Positions 27,578 through 41,689 of a DNA stretch of 64,000 nt are shown in pieces. The notes beneath the pieces are model-generated. The model was not told where the DNA came from. It worked only from the letters and a program-made list of their open reading frames with translations, and did no database searches. Both the position numbers and the translations under genes were made by a program. The DNA is taken from the NCBI GenBank assembly GCA_005765155.1, contig VCCP01000007.1, positions 699,501 through 763,500 of the forward strand. Reading direction: 5' to 3'. How positions within the stretch are numbered: position 1 is the stretch's first letter; every line of letters begins with the position of its first letter. The stretch comes from Zelopaecilomyces penicillatus. Lineage: Eukaryota > Ascomycota > Sordariomycetes > Hypocreales > Pseudodiploosporaceae.

Positions 27578-27678
27578 ATTAATCTAGAATATAATTAATC
27601 TAGAATATAATTAATCTAGAATATAATTAATCTAGAATATAATTAATCTAGAATATAATTAATCTAGAATATAATTAA
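27578..27678. repeat. 16-bp tandem repeat (TTAATCTAGAATATAA)n
   Basis: Six near-identical units, with AATCTAGAAT recurring every 16 bp at 27,581, 27,597, 27,613, 27,629, 27,645 and 27,661. Embedded in unassigned AT-rich DNA. Confidence 0.9.
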
Positions 27679-29214
27679 AAATATTTTAATTATATATTGA
27701 AATTTTATTAAAACTTTTAATAAAATAAGAAAAAAGCTTTATATTTTATAATTCCTTTTAAATTATTTAAATATCCCTTATTTATTTATATAAAATAAAG
27801 TTTTACAGCTATAATTAATATAATTATTCTTTAATTATAAAAAAGAAAAAAAGATATATTTAATTTATATATTAAAACTCTTTAATAAATATAAAAGATA
27901 TCTTTAATATTAATAATACTAATATTTATAATTATAATAAATTAAATTAAATATATATATAATTATTTAATTTTTATTTTATTTTATAAACTTTTTCTTT
28001 TATTTAATTTATTTATAATTAATTATTATTATAATATTAAGATCTTTTTAATTTATTTAATATATATAAAATCCTTAAATTAAAAGCTTATTTAATAAAA
28101 ATAAAAAATTAATTATATTTATATTATATAATATTTTAATTTATTAAATTAAAATATATTATTAATAAGCTTTTAAAATAAGGCTTTTATAATATCTTTA
28201 ATTTATTATAAAATCTTTTTTATAATTATTTTTATTAAATATAAAAATATATAATTATTATAGTATTTAATATAAGATAAAAGCTTTTAAAAAAAGATTT
28301 ATAAAAAGTTTAATAATCTTTATTATTATTATTCTTTTTATAGCTTTTAATTATTATAAAAATAATTCTTAATAATATTTAATTATAATATCTTTATTAT
28401 ATAAGATTAATTAAATAAGAAATATATAATATAAAAAGAATCTAATAATATTTTATATTTTTAAATTTTAAATTTTAATAAAATATTTTATTTATTATTT
28501 AAAAAAAAGTCTTTTATATAATATTTATAATGATTATTTAATTAAATATTAATTATAAAAATTAATATTAATTAATCTTTATATAATATTAAATTATATT
28601 CTTAAAATATATTCTAAAATATATTACTTTTATATTTATTATATATTATTTATCTTTTAAAATGAATTATTATTTAAATTTATTAAATAAGTTTAATAAT
28701 ATAGATTTCTTAAATAATCTAATCTAAAAAAGAATATTTAATCTTATATTCTTTTATATAATTAAGAAGATAAATAAATTTAAGGCTTTTAAATAAATCT
28801 ATAAATTTAAGAATTAAAGATTCTTTTTTATAAATCCCTTTTATAAATTATTTAATTAAATATAATAATTAAATTATTAATAATAAGTATTAAAGATAAT
28901 TATATTATTTTATAAAAGATAATATATTATCTTTATGAATAGATTTGAATCTTAATATAATAATTTAAATAATTAATTATAAGATATTTTTATATTTATA
29001 GTTATATATTATTCTTTAAATAATAATTTTAATAATTAATAATAATTTTTATAGTTTATTTATTAAAATACAAGATAATATATGTATTGTTTTTTAAATA
29101 AATAAATTAAATTATTTAATTTTAATATAAATTATTTTTTAGCTTTTTTAAGTATTATAAATATAAAATAATTATTAATAAAGGAAAATCTTATATTTTT
29201 TAAATGGCTAAAAT

Positions 29215-29420
29215 ATAAAGCTTTATTAGTAGATTAATTATAATAAGCTGGCTTTATAATTAATATAAATAAATATTAAAAATAATATTAATAAATTTAA
29301 AAATAAAAAGAGATCTTTATATTATTCTTATATAATCCCTTTTCTTATATTAATTAAATATAGATTACGCTTATCTTATATTTATAATTAAGGCTTAAAT
29401 TAAAAGCCTATACTTATAAT
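29215..29420 (-). repeat. Terminal-repeat-like family G, copy 3 (inverted)
   Basis: Reverse complement of the G family. It runs from TAATAAGCTGGCTTTATAAT through AAGAGATCTTTATATTATTC to TAAGGCTTAAATTAAAAGCC, closely paralleling copy 7 at 59,865. Confidence 0.5.
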
Positions 29421-31087
29421 ATATCTTTTTAATTTTAATATTATATTAATATCTTAATTAATAAAAAGTAATAAAAATATATTAAAAAATAAAAATAATT
29501 TTAATATAGATTTATTCTTTAATTATTTTAATAATAAAATAATGGAAAAATATTCTTATTTATATCTTATTAAATCTTATTTTAAGATTATATTATATTT
29601 TATTCCCTTTTTATTAAATATTATTATAATTCTTTTTAGATATTTATTATAATTAATAAATAATTATTCTTATATCTTCTTTTATTTATATATTTAATAA
29701 ATAAGAAAATAAATAATATATTAAATATCTAGTTTAAAAATAAGCTATTAAATTAATAAAGATCTTATATCTTTTAAAATAATATTAAGCTAGGCTTTAA
29801 GTTTATTATTCTTTTAAAGATATATCTTTTTTATTATTATATAATATTAATATTAATCTATTTATTATTTAAGTAATATTAAAAAAATGTTATTAATATT
29901 ATATTTATATAAATAATTCTAATAATAAATTATTATTCTTTTTAAGAAATATATTTAATAGAGTTATTTTGTATTAAAATTATAATTTATATTAAAATAA
30001 ATATATAATTATCCTTTTTATTATATTTATATTTTATACTATATATTCTATATTTTATATTATTATAAAGAATATTTATTTTTATATAATTTAATTCTTT
30101 ATATAATTTTAAGAGTATTATATACTCTTATTTATAAAAGTAAATATATTATATTTTTAATCTAGATTAACTCTAATAATATATTTAATTAAATTCTTTT
30201 TTATTTATATAAAAGTAAATAATAATATATTAAAAGATAATTTTTAAAATACTTAAATAAAATCCTTTTATCTTTATTAATATTTATATAGCCTTTTAAA
30301 TTATTTAATTTATTATTCTTTTTAAAAATATATTATTTATTATTTATTATTTTAAGCCCTTATATTTATTATATTTATTTATAATAATACCTTTAAATTT
30401 TTTAATAATACTTTATTAATATTAATTATAAATTATAATAAATAATATTATATTTAAATTATTTTTAATATTTAATATATTCTATAATAATAAAAAAAGA
30501 TATATTATATAAGTTTATTTATTTTTACTTTTTATTTATTTTTATTTTAATTATTTATAAAAATAATAAATTATTTTAATAAAGAAATAATAAGCTTAAA
30601 TTATAATATAATTAATATAAATATAATCTTTAAATAATATTATTAATCTATTATTATAATTTATTATAATAAATCTATTTAAATTCTTAATTATTTTTTT
30701 TAAAAATTAATAATTAATATATCTTTATTTTTTAATTCTTAATATATATTTTAGTTAAATATAATTATAATTGTATTTAAAAATAATATCCCTTTTTAAA
30801 AAGATTATTTTATATATATTATAACTTCTATTCCTTATAATATTTAATTAAATATATTTTTATTAAGTATAGTTTATTATTATATATTATATAATATTTA
30901 TATTTAATAATTATATCTTTATTATAATTTAATTCTGTATAAGGATAATTTAAGCCTTAATATTAATAAACTTATAATATAATTTATTAATAACATTAAA
31001 TAAGTTAAGGCTTTAAAAAGAAAAAACATAAAAAAAGAATAAGAATAAGGCTTTATTATTAAAAGAATAAGATTTATTTAATTTTAT

Positions 31088-31488
31088 TACCTATTAATTA
31101 AGTATTATTTATAATTAATTAAAAGCAATAGCTCTTAATTAACCTAAAAATATTTAAAACATTTAAATACCTAGAATATAATAGTACTCTTATTAAAATT
31201 ATATATATTAACTAATGAATATAGGTATTTTTAGAGATTTTCTAACCTTAACCCTTTATTTTCTTAAATTCCTTTTAATTTCCTTATTTAAAGAATTTTT
31301 TTTTTATAATTTATATTAAATAAAGGCTTTAATAACTTAAATTTTTTATCTCAATAATAGTTAATAAATGTTTTTAAATATAATTATAGCACTGTCTCGG
31401 AAGTTTTAAATATTCTAGAGATTTTTAAGCTAATTAAGAGCTATCACTCTTAATTAATAATAAATAATACTTATTTAACTAACAGGTA
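31088..31488. mobile_element. 401-bp non-autonomous DNA element (MITE-like) with long terminal inverted repeats
   Basis: The left end (31,088 to about 31,160) and right end (about 31,403-31,488) are imperfect inverted repeats of 70-85 bp. The outer termini are TACCTATTAATTAAGTATT on the left and the complement of TACCTGTTAGTTAAATAAG on the right. Shared inner blocks include AGCTCTTAATTA and ATTTAAAAC. TA at both ends would fit a TA target-site duplication (Tc1/mariner style). There is no coding capacity. G+C is visibly higher than the surroundings, with intact CA and TG (for example GCACTGTCTCGGAAG), so it has largely escaped RIP. I do not recognise the family. Confidence 0.7.
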
Positions 31489-31555
31489 TTTAATTTTATT
31501 AAAAAAAAGAATTATTATTTAATATTTAATATTAATATATTATAAAAATAATAAA

Positions 31556-32390
31556 ATAATATTTTTATTTAATCTTATATTATAGCTTAGATTTATAAAG
31601 GCTTAATATTTATATATATCAGGTATATAATCCCTTTTAATTTAATAAATAAAAAAGAAAAGCCTTTAAAAAAATAAAAACCTTTATTCTTATTTTTATT
31701 TAATATAATAATTAATATAATAGCCTTATAGCTGCTTTACTTCTTTTTTAATTATTATATATAATAATTAATTATAATAATAAATAGCTTAATATTAAAC
31801 CTAAAATAATAATTTTCTTTAATCTTATTAATTATTCTATTGATTCTTTTATCTTTTTAATAATTCTTTTATCTTTCTTATAATTATTTTATAATATTAT
31901 TTTAATTAATAGCTCTTTTAAATAAATAAATAAATCTAAAAGATATATACTCTTTATATTATTATAGTTTATATATTAGTTTTTTAAAAGGCTTTTTTAA
32001 TAACTAATTAAAAGATTTTTATTTATTAATTAAGAATATCTTTATTAATAATTAAAAAAGCTATTATATTAATACTATAAATATATTATATTAATATTAT
32101 AAAATTAATTTAAATATATAATAATTACTTTAAAATAAAATATTTTTTATAATTTTATATCTTTATAATTAATACCTTAATATTATTTAAAAGAGTATTA
32201 TAATATTATTTTAATAATAATTTAAGTTTTGTATTATTAAATAAGATATCTTTTTTTAGATAATTAAGGTTAAATAAGAGAGTTTTATTATAATAGTATT
32301 TAAATTAATTCTTTAATATAATAAAGCTAGAGTAATTAAATAGTTAATTACTTTATTATATAGATATAATAAAATAATAAATATTATTTT
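31556..32390 (+). repeat. Repeat family E, copy 1
   Basis: Matches 53,457-54,275 over about 830 bp in the same orientation. It starts with TTATATTATAGCTTAG and includes the shared stretch ATAATAGCCTTATAGCT followed by an ATTATATATAATAATTAAT block. Less degraded than families A and B. Both copies are followed within about 70 bp by a family A copy, but in opposite orientations. Confidence 0.6.
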
Positions 32391-32454
32391 ATTTTACTTT
32401 AAAACTATTAAATATTTATAATTATTTTATATTTATTTAATAATTCTTATATAA

Positions 32455-35075
32455 GATTATTTTATTCTTTTTATTTTATAAATATTTTTTATTTTTAATC
32501 TTTATTTTATTTATTTTTTATTATTAAATTTTTTTTTATATTATATCTTTATTATTATTATTTAATATTTAAAAAAGATTTAATTTATTATTTATTATTT
32601 ATTAAAATAAAAATAGATTATTTAATAAATATTTTATAAAAATAATATAAAATATAAAATAGATTTCTTTTAATATATTAAATATAATTATTAAAAGTAT
32701 AAAAAAATTAATAAATTTATATTTAATATATAATTAATTTAAATTTTAATAAAATTAATTTATCTTAATATTATATAATAAAGGCTATATATTATCTTTA
32801 AAAAGAAAGTTTTATTTAAATAATAAGAATTATTTATAGCTTTTTAAATCTATTATTATAAATAAATAATTATAATTTATATAGGATTAGCTTTAAATTA
32901 AAGATAATTAAAGAATATAATTATTTATTTTCTTAATAATATTTTATTTTTATTTAAATATAGCTTTTATTATATTAAATTAATCTTAAATTTATTTAAT
33001 AATTTATTTAAGCTTATATTAATTATTAAGAATTTATTATTATTAAATATAAATTATTAAATTATAAAATATAAAATTTAATTAAAATATAAAATATATA
33101 TAATTATTTAAAAAGTAATTTAAATCTTTTAATTTATATATTCTATATTATTATTTATTTATAAATAATATATAATAAATAAAAATGATTTAATATTTAT
33201 TAATTTATATAATAGATTTTAAAAATAATTTAATTAATTTAAACTTTTAATTATAATAATCTTTATTAAGAATTTATAAAAGTTTTATTAAATATTTTAA
33301 AATTATATAATATATATTTTATTAATTATAAATATTATTATTTTTAATTAAATATATTTTAATAAATAATTAATAATTAATATTAAAGTTTTCAATAAGT
33401 TATCTTATTTTAAAAACTTTATTATAAAATTAATGAATATTTATATTTGATATTTCTTTATAATAAATAATAATTAAAATAATCTTTAATATTATTATAA
33501 AATATAATTATTTTAATATATTAAATAATTATATATAAATTAATAAATTAATTAAAATATATTATTTTAATAATAATAATAATATAAAAGCTTAAAGATT
33601 TATGTTTATTTTTAATATCTTATTAAAAAAGAATTATATATATTTTAAATAATTATAATAATAAAAGAATTTTAATTTAAAAATTAAAATTAATCTTTAT
33701 ATATTAAGATTTTATATATATTTATTATATAATTTATTATTTATTTGTTTATTTTAATTTTAATAAAAAGTTATTATATATCTTTTTTAATTATATATAA
33801 ATAATAATTATAATATATATAAATAATAATTATAATATATATAAATAATAATTATAAATAAAATCCTTTTAAAAAGCCTAATCTTAAAACTAAAAAAATA
33901 AGTATATTTAAATAATTTTATTTTATATCAAAAATTATTTATTTTCTTTTTAAATAATATATATATATATATATTAAAGCTATCTTAATTAAGTATATAA
34001 TTTATATTTATATTATTCTTTTATTCTTTATATTTTATTCTTTTCTTAATAATATATTAAATTAGATTATTTAAGATTTAAATTAATAATAAAAATAATA
34101 TCAAAAAGATAAAAATAATTTTATTTATTTAATTTATTATTTAAAAAGCCTTTTAAAGCTTATAAAATACTCTAGATTTTTATAATTAATTAAAATAATA
34201 AATAACTTTATTCTTTCTTTAAATTTAATTAATTATACCTTTAAATAATATATAATTATTAAAAACTCTTTATTATAAATTATATAATTTCTTTTAATTA
34301 TAATAAATTAAAATAAATAATATATAATTAATAATATAATATTATTATATATTTATAATAAGTATTTATTAAATATATTCTTTAAATAATTAATTTTAAT
34401 AATTATATCTTTTATATTATTTTATTAAAATAGAATTTTTTATTTATTAAATAAATAAATAATTTAATAAAAATTAAATAAATAATTCTTTTTCTAAAAT
34501 TAAATAAAATCTAAAAAGCTTTTAATTTCTTATATTTATATAAATACGTTTTACCTTTCATAATTATAATCTTTTTTAATATTAAATAATAATTATAATA
34601 AATATATAAGAATATCTTTAATCTTTTATAAATAATTATTTTTAAAGCTATATAAATATATAAGAGTATTATTTAAATATATTATAATAAAATTATTTCA
34701 GATATATTATAAGATTAAATTAATATATCTCTAAAAGATTATAAAGATATTTAATAAATTAAATAATATAATAAGCTTTTTAAAAAAGCTAAATTAAATT
34801 TAAAATATTATAAATATTTTCTTTTATAACTTAAATTCTATAAAAATAAAATAAATATTTAATTTTATATATTAATAAATAATAAATAATAATCTTAATA
34901 TCCTTTTTATTAATAATAATAAATATTAATTATTTATTATAATATTATTTAAAGCTTAATAATCTAAATAAAATCTTTATTTATTTATTACTTCTTTAAG
35001 AAAAAGAATAAATATAATAATTAGAAAGAAGCTAGCTTTAATCTATCCCTTATCTATTAATTTTATAATTTATCT
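32455..35075 (+). mobile_element. RIP-degraded repeat family A, copy 2
   Basis: Colinear with 4,000-6,690, with the anchors given under copy 1. Followed at once by a G copy at 35,099. No surviving reading frame. Boundaries are approximate. Confidence 0.6.
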
Positions 35076-35098
35076 TTTTTTCTTTATATTATAGATTT

Positions 35099-35262
35099 AA
35101 GTTTAAAGCTTAAGCCTTAAATATAAAAGTAAAATAAGCTTAAATTAGGCTTTATTAATATAAGAAAAAGGATTAAAATAAAGACTTTTTTTTTAAGTTT
35201 ATTAAAAGATTTAATATTTATTTATAATAGCTATAAGATTAATTTATTATATTTAATAAATA
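35099..35262 (+). repeat. Terminal-repeat-like family G, copy 4
   Basis: Contains AAAGCTTAAGCCTTAAATAT, GGCTTTATTAATATAAGAAA and TTTATAATAGCTATAAGATT, in the same order as copies 5 and 6. It sits between family A copy 2 and the inverted family D copy. Confidence 0.55.
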
Positions 35263-35639
35263 TTTATTTTATATCTTATTAAAAAAAGAGATATATTCTT
35301 AAAAATAAAATAGTTATTTATATTATAAAAATTAATAATTAATTTTATTTAGTTTTAAAGATTTATATAATTAATTATAAAAGAATAAATAAGCTATTTT
35401 TTTTATATAAAAATATAAATTATTAATTAAAATTATAAAATAATAATTTTAAAAAATTATTTAATCTATATTAAATATATATTATTTTCTTTATCTTAAA
35501 TAAAATAATAATAAAGATATCTTTTTAATTTAATTAATAATTATTTATTATAAAATTAATATTAATAAGGATTTTATTAAAGAAAATAAAAATTAAGAAA
35601 GGTTTATTTAAAATAATATATTAATATCTTTTTAAAAGT

Positions 35640-36870
35640 ATATTTAAGAATTTTATTTAACTAATAAATTAAATAAAATATATAATCTAAATACGCTTTT
35701 AAAATATATAATATTTATATTTAATAATTCTTATTATAAATATATAATTTAAATTAAATTAAAGTATATTATATAATACTTTAATAAACCCTTTTTTTTT
35801 TATATTTTAATTAAATATTTATAGTAATAAATAATTTAATATAATTTAATTTAATAAAATCAATTAAGTTTTATAATATATTTAATTATTAAATATAAAA
35901 TATTTTTTAAAATTAAAATATCTTTTATATTAATAATATTAAAGCTATATTTTATTATTATTAAATTAATTCTAAAGTTTAAAATATTTAATTTAATAAA
36001 ATAAAAAAATAATATCTTATTTTACATATAATCCTTTTTATTTAAATTAATAAAGATATATTAATAATTAATATTAATATAATAATTATAATTAAATAGA
36101 ATTTAAAAATGATTTTTAAAATAATTAAATTACTTTTATTTAAAGAAATTAATTAATTATAAAATAGATTTTAATGAAAATATTAAATAAAAGAAAAGAA
36201 ATTAATAGTTATAATTATAATACTTTATTTATATTAATATTATTAATTTTAATATTAATTTTAATATTAATTTAAAAGATAAAAAAAATAATTTATTTTT
36301 AAATTAAATCTTATTTAAAGATAAATTAATTATATAATAATCCTAAAAAAGAATTAATATTAAATTATAATAAAAAGGAAATAAGTTATTAAAGCTAAAT
36401 TAAATAAATATTTAATTTTAATTTTTATTCTTTTAAATTCTATTATATTTATATATATATAGATTAACTTAAGATATAAATATTATAATATAATTTATAA
36501 ATAAATAGCTTAATAATTAAGATTAAATTTAATTATCTTTTAAGATTATATATATTTAATATTATTATAAGATTAATTAAAAGTTATAAAATATAAATAA
36601 ATATTAATAATTAGAATTCTAATATAATTATATATATAATCCTAAAGTTATAAAAAGATTTATTTTTAGTATTATTTTAAATATAATATAAATAGATTTA
36701 TTTTTTTATTAAAAAAAAGAACTTTAAATTAATTAAATAAATAGAATAATTATAAAAATAAACTTTATTTAATTAAAGCATATAAATATTATTATAATTA
36801 TAAGATTTATGTTTTTTATATTAATAAAAAGATAAAGATAAAATATATTTAATATATATAAACTCTTTAT
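35640..36870 (-). mobile_element. RIP-degraded repeat family D, copy 3 (inverted)
   Basis: Reverse complement of 6,960-8,255. Anchors are 35,640-35,960 against 7,930-8,250 and 36,010-36,170 against 7,600-7,830. Opposite orientation to the other two D copies. Confidence 0.55.
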
Positions 36871-36948
36871 TATTAATATTTATAAGATAAATATTATTTT
36901 AATAAGTATTATTAAATAATATAATATCTTAAATAGTTTATTTTATTA

Positions 36949-39900
36949 TTATTAATCTTATAATTATATTAATTTAGGTTTATTTAAATTAAACCTTTTC
37001 TAAAGTAAATAATTCCTTTTTATTTAATAAATATAAAGAAAAGAAAAAACCCTTAATTCTTTAATTATATATACTTATATTATATTATTATAGCTTTTTT
37101 TCTTTATTCTTTTATATATAATAAATCTTATCTTTATGTTTAATAATTAATAAAGAATTAATATATTAATTATAATACTTATATATTTATTATATTAGAG
37201 TTAAAAAGCTATAAAATTAATAAAGCTAATCTATAAATTAATTAATTATATTAATATATATTCTTTATATAACTATATTACTTTATTTAATTTATATATA
37301 TAGATTAAATTATAAATTTAATATAAAATTCTTTTTAATTCTTTTTAATTCTATTTAATTTTATAAAATGCCTTTTTTAAATCCTTATTTTATATTTATT
37401 AATATAATTAATATTATTATATTATAATATTATAATAACTTTATTATTATTATTAATAGCTATTTATAATTAAATATATTTATTATTATTTAGTTTTATT
37501 ATTTAATCTATATAAATCTTAATTCTTTTTTTATTAAACTATTTTATTAAATAGATTCTTTATTTTAGCTTAACTCTTTTTTTTTTTAATTAAATTAATA
37601 TAAGTTATATTATTATTATATAATTAAGTTTAACTTAAATAAATAATTAATTTAATTTTTCTTTTATCTTTTATAATCTTTTTTATTTATAATGTTTTTA
37701 ATTTATTTAATTATTATTAATATACTCTTAATATACTTTTATTTAATTAATTAAATTATAATATAATCTATTATCTTTAAATCTAATATAAATATCTTAA
37801 ATTCATCTTTTAAATAATTATTATTAATTTTATTTATAAATTATTATTTTATTATTTTATTTATATATAATTAATGTTATATTTATAAATTAATATTAAT
37901 AAAATAATCTCTTTTATTTTATTCTATTATTATTATACTTTTATTAATTTAATAATAAAATTATAAAGATTTTAATCCTTAAAAAAATATTAAAGATTAT
38001 ATTTATTAAATTAATTAAGATTAAATCTATTATTAAAACTTCTTATATTTAATATTAAGCTATCTTATATATATTATTTTTATATTATATCTATATTATT
38101 AATTTATTAATAATTATATTTATTTTATTTATATTTTATCTTTTAATTAAAGAGTTAAAGATTATATTAATTTAAATAATAGCTTAAATATCTTTATTAC
38201 TTTTATTCTTTTTTATTTATTATTATAATTTTTATTATTATAATATTTTAATTATAAAAGGATTAAAGGTATATAACCTGATTTTAATAGATTACTTTAT
38301 TAAACTAGTAAAAGATTTAATAGTATTAATATTTTATATTAATCCTATATTTTATAATAGTTTATAAGATAAGGGCCTAGCTTATATATAAATATTATTA
38401 TATTAATACATTTTTAATCTTATAATAAAATATCTTAATAAGTATTAAGTAATTATAAATATCTTAATTATAGCTTTTAATATTTTTATTATTTTAATTC
38501 TAGCTATAAATTATTATACTGTTATTATTATTATTTTATTAATTATATTTTTAATTAATTAAGATTTAAAAGATTATTAATAATTATATTAATTAAAAGA
38601 TTAAAGATATCTTTATTAATAAAATATTTATATACTTTAATCTTAATATTATTATTATTTATTTAAAATATTTAAAAAGATATATAAATTATTTTTAAAA
38701 TATTTAATAAATTAATACTTTATATTTATATTATTATTATTTGTTTATTTATTTTTTATAAAATAAATCTTTTATCTTTTATAATTAATCTTTATAAATT
38801 ATATATAAGTATTTTTAATAATATTTTTAATTAATAAATATTATAATTTTATAATATTTAATATATAAATATAATTTAAATATCTTTACTTTTATAATAA
38901 TATTTTTAAATAAAATATTATAATATCTTTATTATTTTATTATTTTATTATTCTTTATCTTTTATAATTAAATTATTAAATTATACTTATATAATCCTTT
39001 TAATTTTTTTATTTATTATATAATAACTTTTATTTTAATTATTATTATAAATATATTAATTTAATTAAATGTATTTTTAAATAATATAATCTTTTATTAA
39101 AGGGTTTATTATATTTATTTATATATATTATTATATTAAAAAAACTAGATATTTTATTATCTCTTTTCTTTTATTAATATAATTATATAATAATATTAGA
39201 TATATAAAGAATATATAATAATTAAATAAGGCTATTAGCTTTATCTTTTTAATCTTAATTTATATAAATAATAAGTTTTTTACTTTTATAAGATTATTAT
39301 ACTTTTTAAATATTCTTTAATATAAGATTATAAATTAATTAAATATTATATATTTAATTTATGATAACTTTATTATTTACTTTTATTATTAATATATAAA
39401 TACCTTATTAAAGAATCTATTTTTTATTTATTATTAATTTAAAATTATATATTAGCCTTAAATAATAATAATTAAAAATTGAATTATTATTATAAATAAT
39501 ATAATTATATAAAGATTATTATTATCCCTTATATTTATTTAAAAAAGCCTATATAACTTTATAAATAATTAAGGCCTTTTAGTTTTTATTATATAAGATA
39601 TAAATTTAAAGATAATATATATACCTAAGATTTAAAGAGATATATAAAGATAGCTTTATATACTTTAATAATATTATATAAATATAATACTTATATTATA
39701 TATATTATCTTTATTTCTTATAAAATTTAAAGTTTATTAATCTTATAAAAGATAATTATTTTATATATAATAATATTATATATCATTATTATATAAATAA
39801 TTTATATTATATAAAGAAATAGTTTTTATATATTTATAATAAGTTTTATAAAAGCTAGATTTTATAAGATATGTCTTTTTTAAATCTTTATTTAATATTT

Positions 39901-41003
39901 AATAAAGATATAATTTCTATTAAATTTAATATTTAATATTTTAATATACTTTATAAAGAATATTATAATATTATTAAATCTTAGATCTTATATAAATATT
40001 ATATATATTTAAATAAAATATATAAATTTAAACTTATTAAATATAAAGTTTAATTTATTAATCTTAGATTAATTTTTATATATTTTTAAGTCTTTATTAA
40101 ATAAAGATATATATTATTATATTAAGATTATTATTAAATAAATTTATAGTATTTATAAAGTTTATTATATTAAGCTTTTATATCTTAATTAAGGCTTAAT
40201 ATAAGACAATAATATATATAATAAAAAAGATGAAAAATAAAGAGAATTTTTATAATATCTTAATTAAGATATTATAAGAGTTAATAATAATATTATTAAA
40301 TTAAAGCCTTATTATTCCTTTTTTAAGATAGCTATATAATTATCTTATTATTTATTTAAAAAACATTTTTTTAAAGTTTAAAATAATTAAAAATAAAGAA
40401 TTATATTAAATATATTTTTTATATTAAACTATAATAATATTATAATATTATTATTATCTTAAATAATTTATATCTTTTTAATAATTATAAAGATAAAAAG
40501 TTTAATATTTTATTTATTTAATTATTTATATAATGTTTCAATAAAAGGCTTATTGAATTAATTATATAAAAGATATATTTATTAAGAATTATTTTATAAT
40601 CTCTTTTATTATAATTAATAAAAATATTAGCTTTTATCTTTTTATTATTTAATATATTAATGATTTCTTTCTATATTTCTTTAATATTATTATTATTATA
40701 TTATAAAATTATTATAAGAAGTATTATATATTAAAACTCTTTATAATTATATATATTATGATTATTATTAATAATTTATTATAAGCTTTAAGAAAGCTTA
40801 TTAAGATTTTATTCTTATTTAAGAGCTTTTAAGCTTTTATATTATAAAGTATTATTTTATCTTTTTTTAATTTAATTTATTATTTTATTTAAATCTTATC
40901 TTTTTCTTTTTTTTTTAATTCTTATTTTATAATTATTAAAAAAAGAAAAATTTAATTATTAAAATTAATATCTTTTTTATAATTATAATAACTTTTATAT
41001 TAT
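36949..41003 (+). mobile_element. RIP-degraded repeat family B, copy 2
   Basis: Colinear with 10,874-14,862. Around 38,260-38,400 it carries roughly 90 bp more than copy 1, including a richer patch with AACCTGATT and GGGCCTAGC. This could be a small insertion here or a deletion in copy 1. Confidence 0.65.
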
Positions 41004-41532
41004 TTGATATTATAATAATATTATTATAAAGGGTTTAAAAGGTATATAGATTTTTAATTTTATTTATCTTTTTATATTTTATATATTTTTATTCTTTAAT
41101 AAAAATAGTATTAAAAGCTTATATTAGGATTCCTTTTAATTATATAAAAGGTCTTTATATATTAATTTTTATAAATATAAAGCTTTATTAGATTAATTTA
41201 TAATTTAAAAATATAATAATAATATTCTATTATTTAAAATCTATAAATAATCTTTTAAATAACTTTATTTTATTATAATATAAATATAACTTTAATTTTA
41301 TTATTCTTTTATAATATTATTTAATTTATAATATTATATTATTATATTATTAAAATATTAATTATTTAACTTAAATTTAAATATCTTTTTAAATCCTAAA
41401 ATATTATTTTAATTAGTTTTTAAATTTGTTTTTATATATTTATTGTTTCATTAATAATATTTATAAATATAATTTTATAATAATCTTAACTTATATAATT
41501 TATAAATAATAATTTAATTTAAATATATTTCT

Positions 41533-41652
41533 ATTAATACTTATATATTTATATTAATACTTATATATTTATATTAATACTTATATATTTATATTAATAT
41601 TTATATATTTATATTAATATCTATATATTTATATTAATATCTATATATATAT
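41533..41652. repeat. 20-bp tandem repeat (TTATATATTTATATTAATAC)n
   Basis: Six units of 20 bp. The later units change the last bases from AC to AT and then begin with CT, so the array decays from left to right before merging into a TA run. Confidence 0.88.
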
Positions 41653-41689
41653 ATATAAAATATATATTATATTAAATATTATTATTTAT

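Noticed and set aside
27578..27678. Regularly spaced TCTAGA sites as a regulatory array
   Set aside because: A six-unit tandem duplication in gene-free, mutated DNA explains the regularity; no gene nearby.
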